Assembly (NCBI RefSeq): GCF_003352465.1
Contig: NZ_CP031153.1
Location: 1,850,465 to 1,914,464 of the forward strand
Length of the DNA stretch: 64,000 nt
Direction of reading: 5' to 3'
DNA from: Kordia sp. SMS9
GTDB taxonomy: Bacteria > Bacteroidota > Bacteroidia > Flavobacteriales > Flavobacteriaceae
This document shows, piece after piece, positions 1 to 9,367 of this stretch (position 1 is the stretch's first letter; every line of letters begins with the position of its first letter). The position numbers and the translations under genes were made by a program. The notes beneath the pieces were generated by a model. It ran no database searches. It was given only the letters and a program-made list of their open reading frames with translations, and was not told the origin of the DNA.

Positions 1-131
1 AAAAATGGTGGGAAAACGTAACGCCAACATACACCTTAGTTTTCAAACCCGCGGATGGGCAGCAAGTGATTCAGAAATATAAATACGCTCGTTGGTTGTT
101 TGGTGATGGGGTTATTTATTTGGTGGAGTGA
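1..131 (+). CDS. C-terminal end of an unknown protein (partial)
   Basis: The third forward frame is open from the window edge to a TGA at 129-131 and encodes about 42 residues ending in GDGVIYLVE. The beginning lies outside the window. The fragment is rich in aromatic residues (two Trp near the start, several Tyr) and has no motif I recognise. The next gene converges on it from the other strand, leaving only about 20 bp between the two stops. The call rests on the open frame alone, so the product is unknown. Confidence 0.5.
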   Translation, partial: KWWENVTPTYTLVFKPADGQQVIQKYKYARWLFGDGVIYLVE

Positions 132-150
132 GGTTTTAAAAATAGCATAT

Positions 151-693
151 CTATTTTTCCATAAGATGCTCATAAATCAACTTGCTTGAGTTTCTATTTT
201 TTCTATCAATTGTAAAATAATTACTTACATTAAGTACTAGCGTAAGTAGCTCAGTTGAATTTTTTCCTTTTAGTATAATATTTAAGTTGTAATTCTGCTT
301 TCTCTTTTTGTATAAATCGCTATCCCAACCTTTAAAATCTGAAATAGTGACATAAGCAACCGATTGGTAGTTGGCTTTATCAAACTTTCTTTTCGGTATG
401 ATTTCTACTTCATAATCGGCAGGGTTTTCAGAAGTTAATTCATACATGAAATTTAATTGATAGCCTTTTTTTAGTTCTTTCTTGAATCTGCGTTTTATGT
501 GATTTTCTAAATCTAAAAAGAAAGCACCCAAATGTGTATCTCCTTTAAAAACAAAAAGAAGCGATGCAGGTTTTTGATACTCAGCTACTTTTTCAACGGT
601 GGTGACTTTGACGCCAGACTTGAATTTTTCTTTGTGCTGAGAAAATGCTTGGCAAGTAATGCAAAGTAGTATGAAGAGTAGTGTTTTTTTCAT
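151..693 (-). CDS. Hypothetical secreted protein
   Basis: A 180-residue protein starting MKKTLLFILLCITCQAFSQ, a clear signal peptide with a probable cleavage after residue 19. It is therefore exported, probably to the periplasm or outer membrane. The open frame continues upstream to 786, but the extra 31 residues would put charged residues in front of the signal peptide, so I chose the ATG at 693. The mature part is rich in Lys, Tyr and Asn and has no recognised domain. It lies downstream of the gene at 796-1347 on the same strand and may be co-transcribed with it. Function unknown. Confidence 0.7.
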   Translation of the reverse strand: MKKTLLFILLCITCQAFSQHKEKFKSGVKVTTVEKVAEYQKPASLLFVFKGDTHLGAFFLDLENHIKRRFKKELKKGYQLNFMYELTSENPADYEVEIIPKRKFDKANYQSVAYVTISDFKGWDSDLYKKRKQNYNLNIILKGKNSTELLTLVLNVSNYFTIDRKNRNSSKLIYEHLMEK

Positions 694-795
694 TTTATAA
701 TAAATCTGTACAATTTGGTTTTTTATAAATATGTAGTTTTTCCTTTTTTTCTCACACCAAACGCATTTCAAAAAAACAAAAACCACACTTCACTA

Positions 796-1347
796 TTAAA
801 AATCATCCTTATACCACGTATCTTCTCCTTGAAAACCATATTTTTTAGTATGAACTTTCCAGTGTTCTCCCTCTTTTCGCAATACAAATTGGTCTTTGCA
901 CGCTACACCCTTTTTAAAATATAGTTCTACGACAACGCGTTTTACAGATTTCATGATGAATACAATTTTTGTGTCAACATTGTAGAGGTATTCATATTTT
1001 GTAGGCTTCCCAAATGTTGTACCGCCGCCATCGGTTGGTTGTACACTTATAGGTGCTGTGATGGCTTTTCTGCGTTCCGCATACTCGTCCCATAATTCAT
1101 CTTCTCCTGGCTGTACTTGATTGGGTTCTTTTGGGTTTTTTAAGGCGCGACTTCGTGTATATACTTCTTTTTCTAATATGTGAATCTCATGAAGTTTTTC
1201 TATTAAAAAGGGAACAATTTCATCTGCAAAATGTTGAAATTTTCTAGGAGTTTGACTGACATCAATCGCTAGTTTTGGAATGATTTCTTCAGCTTGTTGC
1301 GGTTGATTTTGATCTTTTTTGCCGAATAGTTTGCTAAATATTCCCAT
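796..1347 (-). CDS. Hypothetical cytosolic protein, possible NTF2-like C-terminus
   Basis: A 183-residue protein with no signal peptide. Residues 1-25 are a basic, Gln-rich N-terminus (GIFSKLFGKKDQNQPQQ). The last 50 residues (VELYFKK...QFVLRKEGEHWKVHTKKYGF) have the strand pattern and the FVLRKEGxWK motif seen in NTF2-fold domains, including some immunity proteins. That resemblance is by eye only. No toxin gene is visible beside it, although the gene cut at the window edge is unidentified. The gene stands alone or with the secreted protein downstream. Confidence 0.65.
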   Translation of the reverse strand: MGIFSKLFGKKDQNQPQQAEEIIPKLAIDVSQTPRKFQHFADEIVPFLIEKLHEIHILEKEVYTRSRALKNPKEPNQVQPGEDELWDEYAERRKAITAPISVQPTDGGGTTFGKPTKYEYLYNVDTKIVFIMKSVKRVVVELYFKKGVACKDQFVLRKEGEHWKVHTKKYGFQGEDTWYKDDF

Positions 1348-1422
1348 GCTATTTTAAAAAATTTCGGTTTGATTGTATTTGAATTTTTAAACGTTAGATT
1401 CTTTATAAAAATAAACAAAATA

Positions 1423-2451
1423 CTATCGCTTCAACTCTTTCGGGTAGGCAATGATAAAGCTTGTTCCAAACTCCCCATCCGATTCCACACGAATACTTCC
1501 TTGGTGTTTTTCTAAAATTTTCTTTACGATGGATAATCCCAAACCTGTACTTTCGTTGTTGTTTTTTTCGTCAAGTGTTTGAAAAACTTCAAAGATTTTT
1601 TGATGATATTTCGGCGCAATGCCAGGACCGTTATCAGCAAAAGTGATTTTGTACGCTTCTGAAGTTTCTGTGCTTGAAATTGTAATTTCACACACGTCTT
1701 TGTCATTGTATTTAACCGCGTTGCTAACTAAATTTGAAACAACTTGTGATAGTTGAATTTTATCACCATTCAATACAGGCAAGGTGTCTTTTTTAATAAA
1801 TTTCACTTTTGTTGGATCGGTGTAATTTTTGGCTTCTCCGCGAATCATCGTATTCATATCTACCGCTTCCGGATTTATTTTCCCGATTTTTGAGTAATGC
1901 AAAATACCATCAATCAAACTTTCAAGTCGCTTCACACGTCCTTGCATCATATCTAAATGACCGTACACGTCTTCGGTTTCACCAGCTTCCAAATCTTCCT
2001 TAATAAAATCCGCCAAACTGGAAATACCGCGAATCGGCGTTTTTAAATCGTGCGAAGTAATGTAGGCAAACTGTTCTAATTCTTTATTTTTAAGTTCGGT
2101 GTCGTCTAAATTTTCATTGAGTTCTTTCAAGCGTTTAAAACTGTCCAAACCTGTTCTAACTACCAAAAACACAAACAATGATCCCATCAAAAAAATAACA
2201 CCGGACAGAAAGGCAAGTAAGTGTGTTTGTCCCAAAATAACAACCGTTGCCACTGCCAAATACCCAACCAAAAAGACCAGCATCAGTATGCGCAACTTTT
2301 TCCAGTTTCCTTGCAATTGACTATCGGGAAGTGTATTGAATATTTTTTGGGTGTAACTTGCACTCAGCAACATAATAAACGCTCCTAAAAGGATGAGCGC
2401 CGCAATAATATAATCAGAAAAGTGCATATAAGTTTTAAAAGTTGGTTTCAA
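1423..2451 (-). CDS. Membrane sensor histidine kinase
   Basis: A 342-residue histidine kinase. Hydrophobic segments at about residues 12-30, 54-75 and 79-98 anchor it in the inner membrane. A short coiled coil follows (about 103-125), then a dimerisation domain with the H-box FAYITSHDLKTPI (His134 is the expected phosphorylation site). A HATPase domain completes it, with an N-box (LVSNAVKYND), a G1 box (FADNGPGIA) and a G2 box (STGLGLSIVKK). There is no PAS, HAMP or receiver domain and no adjacent response regulator, so its partner must be encoded elsewhere. The signal sensed is unknown. Confidence 0.93.
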   Translation of the reverse strand: MKPTFKTYMHFSDYIIAALILLGAFIMLLSASYTQKIFNTLPDSQLQGNWKKLRILMLVFLVGYLAVATVVILGQTHLLAFLSGVIFLMGSLFVFLVVRTGLDSFKRLKELNENLDDTELKNKELEQFAYITSHDLKTPIRGISSLADFIKEDLEAGETEDVYGHLDMMQGRVKRLESLIDGILHYSKIGKINPEAVDMNTMIRGEAKNYTDPTKVKFIKKDTLPVLNGDKIQLSQVVSNLVSNAVKYNDKDVCEITISSTETSEAYKITFADNGPGIAPKYHQKIFEVFQTLDEKNNNESTGLGLSIVKKILEKHQGSIRVESDGEFGTSFIIAYPKELKR

Positions 2452-2561
2452 TTCGGGCTATGGAACGCTTGAAAACGCTCATTTAGAAATGCTAAAAGTA
2501 AATGTACTATAAACTGAACACATATGCAATTTAGCCAGCAAGTAGTGTAGGAAATTAAAAC

Positions 2562-3590
2562 TTACGTTGTTCTTGATGGAATATTTTCTAGCTGTAAATC
2601 GTATGCCAAATCGAGTATTTTTTGTGGTGTGTGCAACGTTTTTTCTAAATCTTTCAATGCTAAAGTGCCTGCTTTTGCTTTGAATACGAATGACTTATAC
2701 GACAACTTTGCAACTTCTTGATTGAAACGATCGCCATGTTGTATCATTAATTCTTTGGTGCGATTTTCTAGCTGTGTTAGAATCTGTTTGCGAACTCGTT
2801 CTATGTGTTGAATCCATGTGCGTTGTTTGGCTAGAAACGCTTGAATTTCAGGTTCTTTCTTATATGAAAGTTTGTCTAATTGACGATATACTTGATCAAT
2901 TTTCATCTGTTCCCAATCTTTGGCTTCTAAAACAGGAATCTGCCAGCTTGATTGTTGTTCTTTCCAGTGATCGGTTTGTACTTGTACTTGATGAATTTGA
3001 AAGCTGGGTAATTCAATTACCGTAAGTTTTCCACCATGACAAGCGCCAGTATCAATTCCGTAGGTGTTGTTTTTTATTTTTGGTGCATCACCCACTACAT
3101 GATGTCCGTAAATGATCGGTTTTTTACCAGAATAATAATCGGACCAATACGTACCTTCTTCGTATTTATTTTCCAAATAGCGACTGCCCGAAGTGGTTCC
3201 TGCTAAGACTTCTTCTTTCTGTTCGTGCAAACGTTTATCATGCTCAAAAAAGGCATGAACAATCATCGCTTCGGGTGTTTCATAATAATAGGGAAGTGTT
3301 GTTAACCATTCGCGAAAAGCTTCATACTCATCACCAAATTGTACTTTTACAATTTCTTGCGAATAGCTCAAAACTCCGTTGAGGTGTTTGCGTTCGTGAT
3401 TTCCCATCAACACAATTGCGTTCTTCCTATTTTTAAAATACTGATAAAGTTCGAGCGATTTATTTCCACGATCAACAATATCGCCCAAGGAAATGACCAA
3501 ATCATCGTCAGTAATGCCAATTTGATTGATGAGTTCGATAAATTCATCGTAACAACCGTGAATATCGCCAATAATGTATGTTTTGCTCAT
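2562..3590 (-). CDS. Metallophosphoesterase, PPP-type serine/threonine phosphatase family
   Basis: A 342-residue calcineurin-like phosphatase. The metal-binding motifs of the PPP/bis(5'-nucleosyl)-tetraphosphatase group are present: GDIHG (8-12), GDIVDRG (36-42) and GNHE (63-66), then a YGHH block near residue 168. Bacterial members remove phosphate from Ser/Thr proteins or cleave dinucleoside polyphosphates, and the sequence alone does not say which. The catalytic domain ends near residue 205. About 135 residues of charged, probably helical sequence follow, longer than in the minimal enzymes. The gene is transcribed alone. Confidence 0.9.
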   Translation of the reverse strand: MSKTYIIGDIHGCYDEFIELINQIGITDDDLVISLGDIVDRGNKSLELYQYFKNRKNAIVLMGNHERKHLNGVLSYSQEIVKVQFGDEYEAFREWLTTLPYYYETPEAMIVHAFFEHDKRLHEQKEEVLAGTTSGSRYLENKYEEGTYWSDYYSGKKPIIYGHHVVGDAPKIKNNTYGIDTGACHGGKLTVIELPSFQIHQVQVQTDHWKEQQSSWQIPVLEAKDWEQMKIDQVYRQLDKLSYKKEPEIQAFLAKQRTWIQHIERVRKQILTQLENRTKELMIQHGDRFNQEVAKLSYKSFVFKAKAGTLALKDLEKTLHTPQKILDLAYDLQLENIPSRTT

Positions 3591-3651
3591 TGTTTATGTT
3601 TGAAATGATCGGCTGTAAAATAAGTATAAGCGTAAAAGTTTCAAATTAATT

Positions 3652-4734
3652 TCATCTATCTATATCATGAATATTTACATGATGGAGAAATTCTATGTTT
3701 TTAAACAAAAACTCTCCAATAAGCTCATGCGCTTTTGGATTGATGTGTAAATCTTCATCCCAATACAGTTTTTCGGTCGAGTCTAGTAATGACGGTGTTA
3801 AATCGAGGTATTCAATGTGTTGTTCTTGGAGGAAATTGATCAACGTTGCCGTCAATTCTCTATTAGTGTTCATAGTTTTCGCATCAAGATTGAAAAGTGT
3901 TTGTATTTCTTTGTGAAACTCAGGTTTAACTTCAATTCTTGAAGGTAACAATGTAATGATAAGTCGAATGTTTTGCTGTTTGCACAATTCTTTAATTTGT
4001 AATAAATACTTTTTAGCAATTTGCATGGAGCGTTCTTTTTCATTCGGAAACGACTCAAAATACAGTTGTTGCTCAATGCCTTGTATATATGGAAATGCTT
4101 GTTGTTCGGCTGATTGAAACTTTCTGCGGAAGCGCATATACCAACTTTTGTAAATATTAGCAACACTTGTACGATCGTCTTCAAACTTTACCGTTTCTCG
4201 AAAATCATTTCCGGTAAAAACATTGATCAAAAAAACGTCCGGTTTCAAATAGGCAAACTTTTTTAAAAATCCGTGATAGTTGCGAAAGGTATAATAACCC
4301 ACGCCGCCATTCAGACAATTATAATTCCTTGTTGTGTCGGTAGCATTTAGTTTTTCTTCCCAAATATTGACAAAAGATTGCGTGTTGTAACGCAATACGC
4401 CATCCGTGTGTGAATCGCCTGCAACAAGTACGCGAACTTCGTTGGGTTTCTTGTCAATAACATCCGCATCATCACGAAAACCTAGATTGTTGGTACGTCG
4501 TTCGGTGGAAATTTTTTGCTCAGGTGTTCCCCAATTATCATAAATATGAATGTTGGGTTTGTGTAAAAACATGGTCGTAGAATCAGGAATGAAATATTCT
4601 GATTGTTTATCGCTCGTAAATGCAAAAAACGTTTGAATGCGGTTCACTTCTATAAAATACATGACAATTGCCACAATCAATAACAATCCACTTAACACAA
4701 GTAAATTGATTCCAATAAGTCGCACATATTTCAT
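3652..4734 (-). CDS. SGNH/GDSL-like hydrolase or O-acyl transferase, membrane anchored
   Basis: A 360-residue protein with one N-terminal membrane helix (about 6-28) and an SGNH-fold domain outside the membrane. The block I motif is AGDSHTDG (Ser108 as nucleophile), followed by GGVG (143-146), GND (175-177) and the C-terminal catalytic Asp/His block WDEDLHINPKAH. Such anchored SGNH proteins often add or remove acyl groups on exported polysaccharides. The neighbouring flippase and glycosyltransferases support that reading but do not prove it. A second SGNH protein of the same layout lies at 16436-17542. Confidence 0.85.
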   Translation of the reverse strand: MKYVRLIGINLLVLSGLLLIVAIVMYFIEVNRIQTFFAFTSDKQSEYFIPDSTTMFLHKPNIHIYDNWGTPEQKISTERRTNNLGFRDDADVIDKKPNEVRVLVAGDSHTDGVLRYNTQSFVNIWEEKLNATDTTRNYNCLNGGVGYYTFRNYHGFLKKFAYLKPDVFLINVFTGNDFRETVKFEDDRTSVANIYKSWYMRFRRKFQSAEQQAFPYIQGIEQQLYFESFPNEKERSMQIAKKYLLQIKELCKQQNIRLIITLLPSRIEVKPEFHKEIQTLFNLDAKTMNTNRELTATLINFLQEQHIEYLDLTPSLLDSTEKLYWDEDLHINPKAHELIGEFLFKNIEFLHHVNIHDIDR

Positions 4735-4843
4735 AAAAAAGCATTTTCAACAAAAGAACAAAAAATAAAAAAAGCATGCAAAAATGCGCTTTGATACTTC
4801 AATTTTTTCTGTACTTTTAGCACGCAAATATGAAAACCTACGC

Positions 4844-5680
4844 ATGATTTTTGAGTATTCAAAATGGAACACACGATTAGCGACTGATACGACAAACTAT
4901 CAAAAAGCGTCGCCGTATCCGCACATTGTGATGGACGATTTTTTAGAAGTCGCTGCGGCGGAAAAAGCACTGGAAGTCTTTCCGAAAATCAAAGACGATG
5001 GTTGGATTCATTACATTCACGTCAACGAGAAAAAACACGGACTTAACAAACTAGAGTTGATTCCCGAATTTATTCGCGACGGAATTATTAAAGAATTGAA
5101 TTCACCTGAATTTATCACATATTTGGAAAAGCTTACGGGAATTTCAAACTTATTGCCAGATACGACGATTGAAGGTGGCGGTATTCATCAAAGTGAAAAA
5201 GGTGGTTTTTTGAATATTCATGCAGATTTTACCGTACATCCACACAAAAAAACGTGGCGACGTCGCGTGAATGTCTTGGTGTATTTAAACAAAAACTGGG
5301 ACGAATCGTATGGTGGCGCGTTGGAACTTTGGGAAAAAGACATGTCGAAATGTGCCGCGAAGATTTCTCCAATTTTCAACCGAATTGTCATTTTTAACAC
5401 CGATGAAGACTCGTATCATGGTTTTCCTGACCCAATCACTTGTCCGGAAGATGTGACGCGAAAATCAATTGCCTTGTATTACTTTACGGAAGAAAAAACA
5501 GGTTCGTTTAAAAGACGTTCTACCAATTACCGCGCACGTCCGGGAGATGGTTTTCGAGCGGTTTGGATTTGGCTCGATAAAAAGATGATTGCTGCGTATA
5601 CTTGGGTAAAAGGAACGTTTGGGATCAATGACGATTTCATTAGTAAAGTGCTGAATTTGTTTCAGCGGAAGAAAAAGTAA
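4844..5680 (+). CDS. 2-oxoglutarate/Fe(II)-dependent oxygenase
   Basis: A protein of about 278 residues of the prolyl 4-hydroxylase-like 2OG-Fe(II) class. The iron ligands are the HxD of HADFTVHPHKK and the distal His of SYHGFPDP, and VTRKSIALYYFT supplies the 2-oxoglutarate-binding Arg. The core between them (RRRVNVLVYLNKNWDESYGG) is typical of this family. The frame is open from 4784, but a -7-like TACTTTTAG lies at about 4812, inside that extension, so I prefer the ATG at 4844. The family hydroxylates proteins, sugars or small molecules. In this polysaccharide region the substrate is unknown. Confidence 0.85.
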   Translation: MIFEYSKWNTRLATDTTNYQKASPYPHIVMDDFLEVAAAEKALEVFPKIKDDGWIHYIHVNEKKHGLNKLELIPEFIRDGIIKELNSPEFITYLEKLTGISNLLPDTTIEGGGIHQSEKGGFLNIHADFTVHPHKKTWRRRVNVLVYLNKNWDESYGGALELWEKDMSKCAAKISPIFNRIVIFNTDEDSYHGFPDPITCPEDVTRKSIALYYFTEEKTGSFKRRSTNYRARPGDGFRAVWIWLDKKMIAAYTWVKGTFGINDDFISKVLNLFQRKKK

Positions 5681-6008
5681 GTTGGACTTGCTGAAGCGTT
5701 TTAGACCGCTATCGCTATTAGATATTAGATCGCTCCGCTGCTAGATTTTAGACATGTTCTACATGTCTTTACGTTAAACAAATATATTTTTTATAAAATA
5801 AGCCAATTGTTTTTAAATTCTCTATCAAAAAGTTCAACTTTAGAAACTTTGGTGTTGTGGTAGTTGTGTTTGAAACGTCATTATCAAATTGATAAATTAT
5901 AGATTCGCTACTCAAAGTGACGTTTGTAGTAAACATACGGTTTTCACAACTCGTGACCACAACCAAGTTCAAAATATTTAAAATTGAGCATTCAAAATCT
6001 AACATTTC
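5681..6008. other. Intergenic stretch with a nested inverted repeat
   Basis: No supported gene lies here. The stretch contains nested inverted repeats: CTTTGG/CCAAG outermost, GTTGTGGT (5854-5861) with ACCACAAC (5956-5963), GTTGTG (5863-5868) with CACAAC (5945-5950), and AAACGTCA (5873-5880) with TGACGTTT (5918-5925). Together they could fold into an imperfect hairpin of about 120 bp. The first 80 bases (ttagaccgct and gatcgctccgctg) look like degenerate short repeats. It may be a dispersed hairpin element. Confidence 0.5.
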
Positions 6009-7148
6009 CTAAGAAAATCTCCAATACAACTTATACGTCAGCAATACTACCCATTGCGTAATGGCAACACTCAATAACACACCGAAAATTTCGTAAGTTT
6101 CAATCAATAACAAAATCAAGCTAATATTCACAAAGAAGGCAAAAAAGCTAAAATAAATGATGGTGCGTTCTTGGTGATTTTTCATCAATTCCATAATGTT
6201 CAATGTGTAAAAATAACAAGGCAAGGCAATCAATCCACCAACAATATAATATTCGTAACCAAAACCTAATTTCACAAAATATTCCATGACAAACCAAATG
6301 GCAAATCCGCCGACAACCGTCAATGGAAGTGACACAGCGTAAAGTTTGTACTTTATTTGTTGCACTACGTCATCCGAAACGCGATATATATGTTTGGTAA
6401 ACGGAATGGTAATATACGCTGCCAATGCTTGTAACATTAAAAAAGCGGTAATCAATAATTGATATTCTGCCAATTGCGATTTTTCTAAGTGAAAATCAAC
6501 TGCGTAAATGTCTATTTTGGAAGCCAACCAGCCACTAAGTCCGAGAATAAAAAAGGGCAATCCAGCTTTAAATTCTTGGAGTGATATTTTTGCAGAAAAT
6601 GATGCGGTCCAAAATTTCAATTGTAAACTTAGCACGATTAATTTTACGAAAGTTGCCACAACATAGATTTGTAAAAAGGTTTCCAATTGAAATGTATTCA
6701 CATAAAAAACACTTCCAAAAATTAAGGCAAAACCAATGACTTCTGCGAGTAATTGTGCGCCAAATTTTTGATGGTAAATCACCAATGTGCTTAATGAATT
6801 GTAGAGAAAAAGCAAGCCAATCAGCACAATTGCCCACACTGCAATTTGAGGTGGGAAAAACAAAAAGAAAATTCCCGAAAAGGGCAGTAATAGCGCTCTT
6901 GAAAACAGATTTCTAAAAAAGGCGTGATACATTTTACTCGGATTTTCACTGTACGTGCGCAACAAATGATCGCGATTTCCCCAGCCAAAAATGAACGAAA
7001 TAAAAAATACCCAAATCATCACGTTGATCAAACTAGCCCATTCTGTTTTCCCAAAGATTTTGATCCCAAAAACGACAATCAAAAAGTTGAAAATAGGACT
7101 GGAAAATCCTTGAATGGTGTTAATTCCTATGGTGATCAATCTACGCAT
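6009..7148 (-). CDS. Polysaccharide flippase-like membrane protein (Wzx/MATE-like)
   Basis: A 380-residue, very hydrophobic protein with about ten to twelve predicted membrane helices. The pattern fits the oligosaccharidyl-lipid flippases that move lipid-linked sugar units across the inner membrane. The start is taken at the ATG at 7148 (MRRLITIGINTIQG), which overlaps the stop of the upstream glycosyltransferase gene by 8 bp. That overlap points to translational coupling in one transcript. The longer frame from 7190 would lie well inside the upstream gene. Family assignment rests on topology and context rather than on a catalytic motif. Confidence 0.8.
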   Translation of the reverse strand: MRRLITIGINTIQGFSSPIFNFLIVVFGIKIFGKTEWASLINVMIWVFFISFIFGWGNRDHLLRTYSENPSKMYHAFFRNLFSRALLLPFSGIFFLFFPPQIAVWAIVLIGLLFLYNSLSTLVIYHQKFGAQLLAEVIGFALIFGSVFYVNTFQLETFLQIYVVATFVKLIVLSLQLKFWTASFSAKISLQEFKAGLPFFILGLSGWLASKIDIYAVDFHLEKSQLAEYQLLITAFLMLQALAAYITIPFTKHIYRVSDDVVQQIKYKLYAVSLPLTVVGGFAIWFVMEYFVKLGFGYEYYIVGGLIALPCYFYTLNIMELMKNHQERTIIYFSFFAFFVNISLILLLIETYEIFGVLLSVAITQWVVLLTYKLYWRFS

Positions 7149-8190
7149 GATACAAAGATAAATACGCGTTAATGGTTTCGGTTTCAGCACTTAAAAGAAC
7201 CCGTTTTTTAGGTAAAACTTCTTGCGAACGTATTGCCGAACAAGCGTCAATCAAATCAATTTTGTCTTCGCACACATGCCAATTTTGAGACGCTTTTGCC
7301 AATCCGACATTGTATGAAACAATATGCATTCCCGAATACAACGCTTCCAAAAATACAAATCCGAACGATTCATAGCTACTTGTGTGCAATAAGATGTTCG
7401 ATTGCGCCATTGTTGACAAAACCTCGGTTCGAGGCAACTGCCCAAGTAGTGTAATCGTTTTTTCTAATTGTAACTTTTGAATCTTCGTTTCTAGTGCAGC
7501 TCGCAAATCGCCATCGCCAATAATGACAACGTTGAGGTTTGTTTGTGTGTTCGCTAGGGCGGAAATGACATCGATAAAGTCTTCGTAATTCTTGATCGTA
7601 TTCAGTGAGCCAACACCTAAAATGTCAATCGTATTTTTTTGCAATGCTGGAAATTCCGAAACGTCCAAATGCCACGGAATAATGGTGGAATTCAGTTGGT
7701 AATTGCTTTGCAATGCGCGTTGATGGTTTTCGGAAAGTGTGACGAGTTTTGTATCGGAATTTTTCAAATACACACCATGCGAATTTTTGATTATTGCATC
7801 TTGTCCCATCACGGTCACGATATGATTCAGTTTGTATCTATCCGCAAACTTTTGTCCGATACGCGCACATTCGCCAATCCAAAAGCTATGAATCGTATCA
7901 ATTTTTTGCGTTTTATGAAGTTTTTTGAGTGTTTTAGTAGCTTTTCGCCATGTGCGTAATTTTCGCCAACGTTTATTTTGTCCGTTTAACGGAATCACTT
8001 TCATACCATGCCAATCGTAGGTTTTTTTGCTAAATGGAAACTGAAATGTAATGATGGTCAACCTTGCATTTGGCAATGCTTTTCGCATACTTTTCAAAAA
8101 CACTTGCAAGGCAGGAATCGTCGTAGAATCCGCTTCAGATTCCGCAAAACCTGGTGTTAAAAATACGATATGCTCATAAGTTTTTTTCAT
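7141..8190 (-). CDS. Glycosyltransferase family 4 (group 1)
   Basis: A GT-B glycosyltransferase of 349 residues starting MKKTYEHIVFLTPGF. The C-terminal half carries the donor-binding signature: GVGSLNTIKNYEDFI, VIIGDGDLRAAL, then ESFGFVFLEALYSG, which contains the E-x7-E motif of retaining GT4 enzymes. It should add a sugar from a nucleotide-sugar donor to a lipid-linked glycan at the cytosolic face of the membrane. It overlaps the flippase gene by 8 bp. A longer frame starts at 8256, but the ATG at 8190 gives the standard N-terminus. A small hairpin (TTCCTGC/GCAGGAA, 8197-8214) lies in its leader. Confidence 0.9.
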   Translation of the reverse strand: MKKTYEHIVFLTPGFAESEADSTTIPALQVFLKSMRKALPNARLTIITFQFPFSKKTYDWHGMKVIPLNGQNKRWRKLRTWRKATKTLKKLHKTQKIDTIHSFWIGECARIGQKFADRYKLNHIVTVMGQDAIIKNSHGVYLKNSDTKLVTLSENHQRALQSNYQLNSTIIPWHLDVSEFPALQKNTIDILGVGSLNTIKNYEDFIDVISALANTQTNLNVVIIGDGDLRAALETKIQKLQLEKTITLLGQLPRTEVLSTMAQSNILLHTSSYESFGFVFLEALYSGMHIVSYNVGLAKASQNWHVCEDKIDLIDACSAIRSQEVLPKKRVLLSAETETINAYLSLYHA

Positions 8191-8388
8191 CTTTAGTTCC
8201 TGCGTAGGCAGGAATCTTTTTTGTTTATTTTTTAACTCTTTTATATGTTCTTCCAAACGTCAGCTCGATTTCTATGACAAATGCAAACGATTTTGAAAAT
8301 AGGTACTATTTTTTTTCACGAATACACGAATTATTTTTTATAGCTTACCTATATATTTTCTAAACTACTCTGTCTTGAAATTTCATAC

Positions 8389-8502
8389 CGTCAGTTCGAG
8401 TGATTTTCGTTAGAAAATTGTATCGAGAACAGTTTTTATTCTTAAAGTGTTCTCATTACATTTTATCTTCATTTCATTCCGATAAAACACTCGAACCAAC
8501 GT
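8389..8502. repeat. Dispersed imperfect palindromic intergenic repeat, copy 1
   Basis: The stretch reads CGTCAGTTCGAGTGATTTTC at the left and GATAAAACACTCGAACCAACG at the right, with TGTATCGAGAAC and GTGTTCTC as inner arms. It is an imperfect palindrome of about 110 bp. Related copies lie near 16234-16400 and 26171-26275. All three are intergenic. The 8191-8506 gap otherwise holds only the short hairpin at 8197-8214. Confidence 0.7.
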
Positions 8503-8506
8503 TTCA

Positions 8507-9367
8507 CTATTTTGGCACACTGAGTGGCGTCGAAGTGCGCCATTCTACATTGGTAAACACCAAATCCGTTTCCTGAATCAATTCGGGCTTTTTTGCTAAA
8601 TCGTCAAAAGAAATACGAGTGCCATCACTTTTATAAATGTACGTGTATGCTTTTACATCATCGAATAAATGTGCGATTTCTTTGCGAATTTTCTTTTTAA
8701 AGATGGAAAATCCAAAGGTATTTTCCAATCGCATACAAACCTTGTTCAAAAATTTTGACGGAATGTGTTTGTGATATAAATTTTCATTCAAAAAGCTATA
8801 GTGAAAAGATACATATAATGTTGGATAATTTACTTTTTCTAATGCTTTTCCAATCGTAGGTAAAATTCGAAATTCGGCACCTTCTACGTCCATTTTAATG
8901 AAATCTACCGTTTGAATGTGTTCGTTTTCTAAAAAATCTACTAACGAAATTGTCTTTAATTCCAACGAATTTTCAGTATCGCGCTTGCGTTCTAAAATAC
9001 TACTCGACGAAGCGCCATAGGTTTCACGTGCAGACAAACGAACGGTTTCCTGCGTATCTGAAATTGCGGTTTGATACGTTTTTATTTTATCAGCCACAGC
9101 TGGATTCAAATTTACATTCACATTCAACTCATGAAAACACACAGGATCTGGATCGAGTGCATGCACTTCTTTGGCAATTTTTGCGGCGTAGAGTGTTAAG
9201 ACACCGCTCCACGAACCTATGTCTAAGACCACAGAATCTGCATGGACAAATTGGTCAAAAATGGCAAAGGTATGTGGTTCCCAATCTATGGAATTGATGT
9301 AACTCCAATAATGTTTATTTTGTCCAGGATCAACCTGAAACGTATGATTTTTAAGCTGAATTTGCAT
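8507..9367 (-). CDS. FkbM family SAM-dependent methyltransferase
   Basis: A 286-residue methyltransferase. The SAM-binding motif I is VVLDIGSWSGVLTLYAAK, followed by the acidic HALDPDP and by DFIKMDVEGAEFRIL, the hallmark of the FkbM family. These enzymes O-methylate sugars or polyketides. In this cluster a sugar of the surface glycan is the likely target. Its start codon directly abuts the stop of the upstream acetyltransferase gene, with no spacer, so the two are almost certainly co-transcribed with the deacetylase further upstream. Confidence 0.9.
   Translation of the reverse strand: MQIQLKNHTFQVDPGQNKHYWSYINSIDWEPHTFAIFDQFVHADSVVLDIGSWSGVLTLYAAKIAKEVHALDPDPVCFHELNVNVNLNPAVADKIKTYQTAISDTQETVRLSARETYGASSSSILERKRDTENSLELKTISLVDFLENEHIQTVDFIKMDVEGAEFRILPTIGKALEKVNYPTLYVSFHYSFLNENLYHKHIPSKFLNKVCMRLENTFGFSIFKKKIRKEIAHLFDDVKAYTYIYKSDGTRISFDDLAKKPELIQETDLVFTNVEWRTSTPLSVPK

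Noticed and set aside
796-1347. Toxin-immunity pair with the partial gene at the window start
   Set aside because: The NTF2-like resemblance is weak and the partial gene is too short to identify, so a pair cannot be supported.
5769-6005. 78-codon frame in the gap before the flippase gene
   Set aside because: It runs through the nested inverted repeat, has low-complexity TTTTT-type residues and no promoter. It is more likely a chance frame.
8197-8214. Hairpin TTCCTGC/GCAGGAA as a terminator
   Set aside because: No plus-strand gene ends there. On the minus strand it is in the leader of the GT4 gene. It may be a short dispersed repeat instead.
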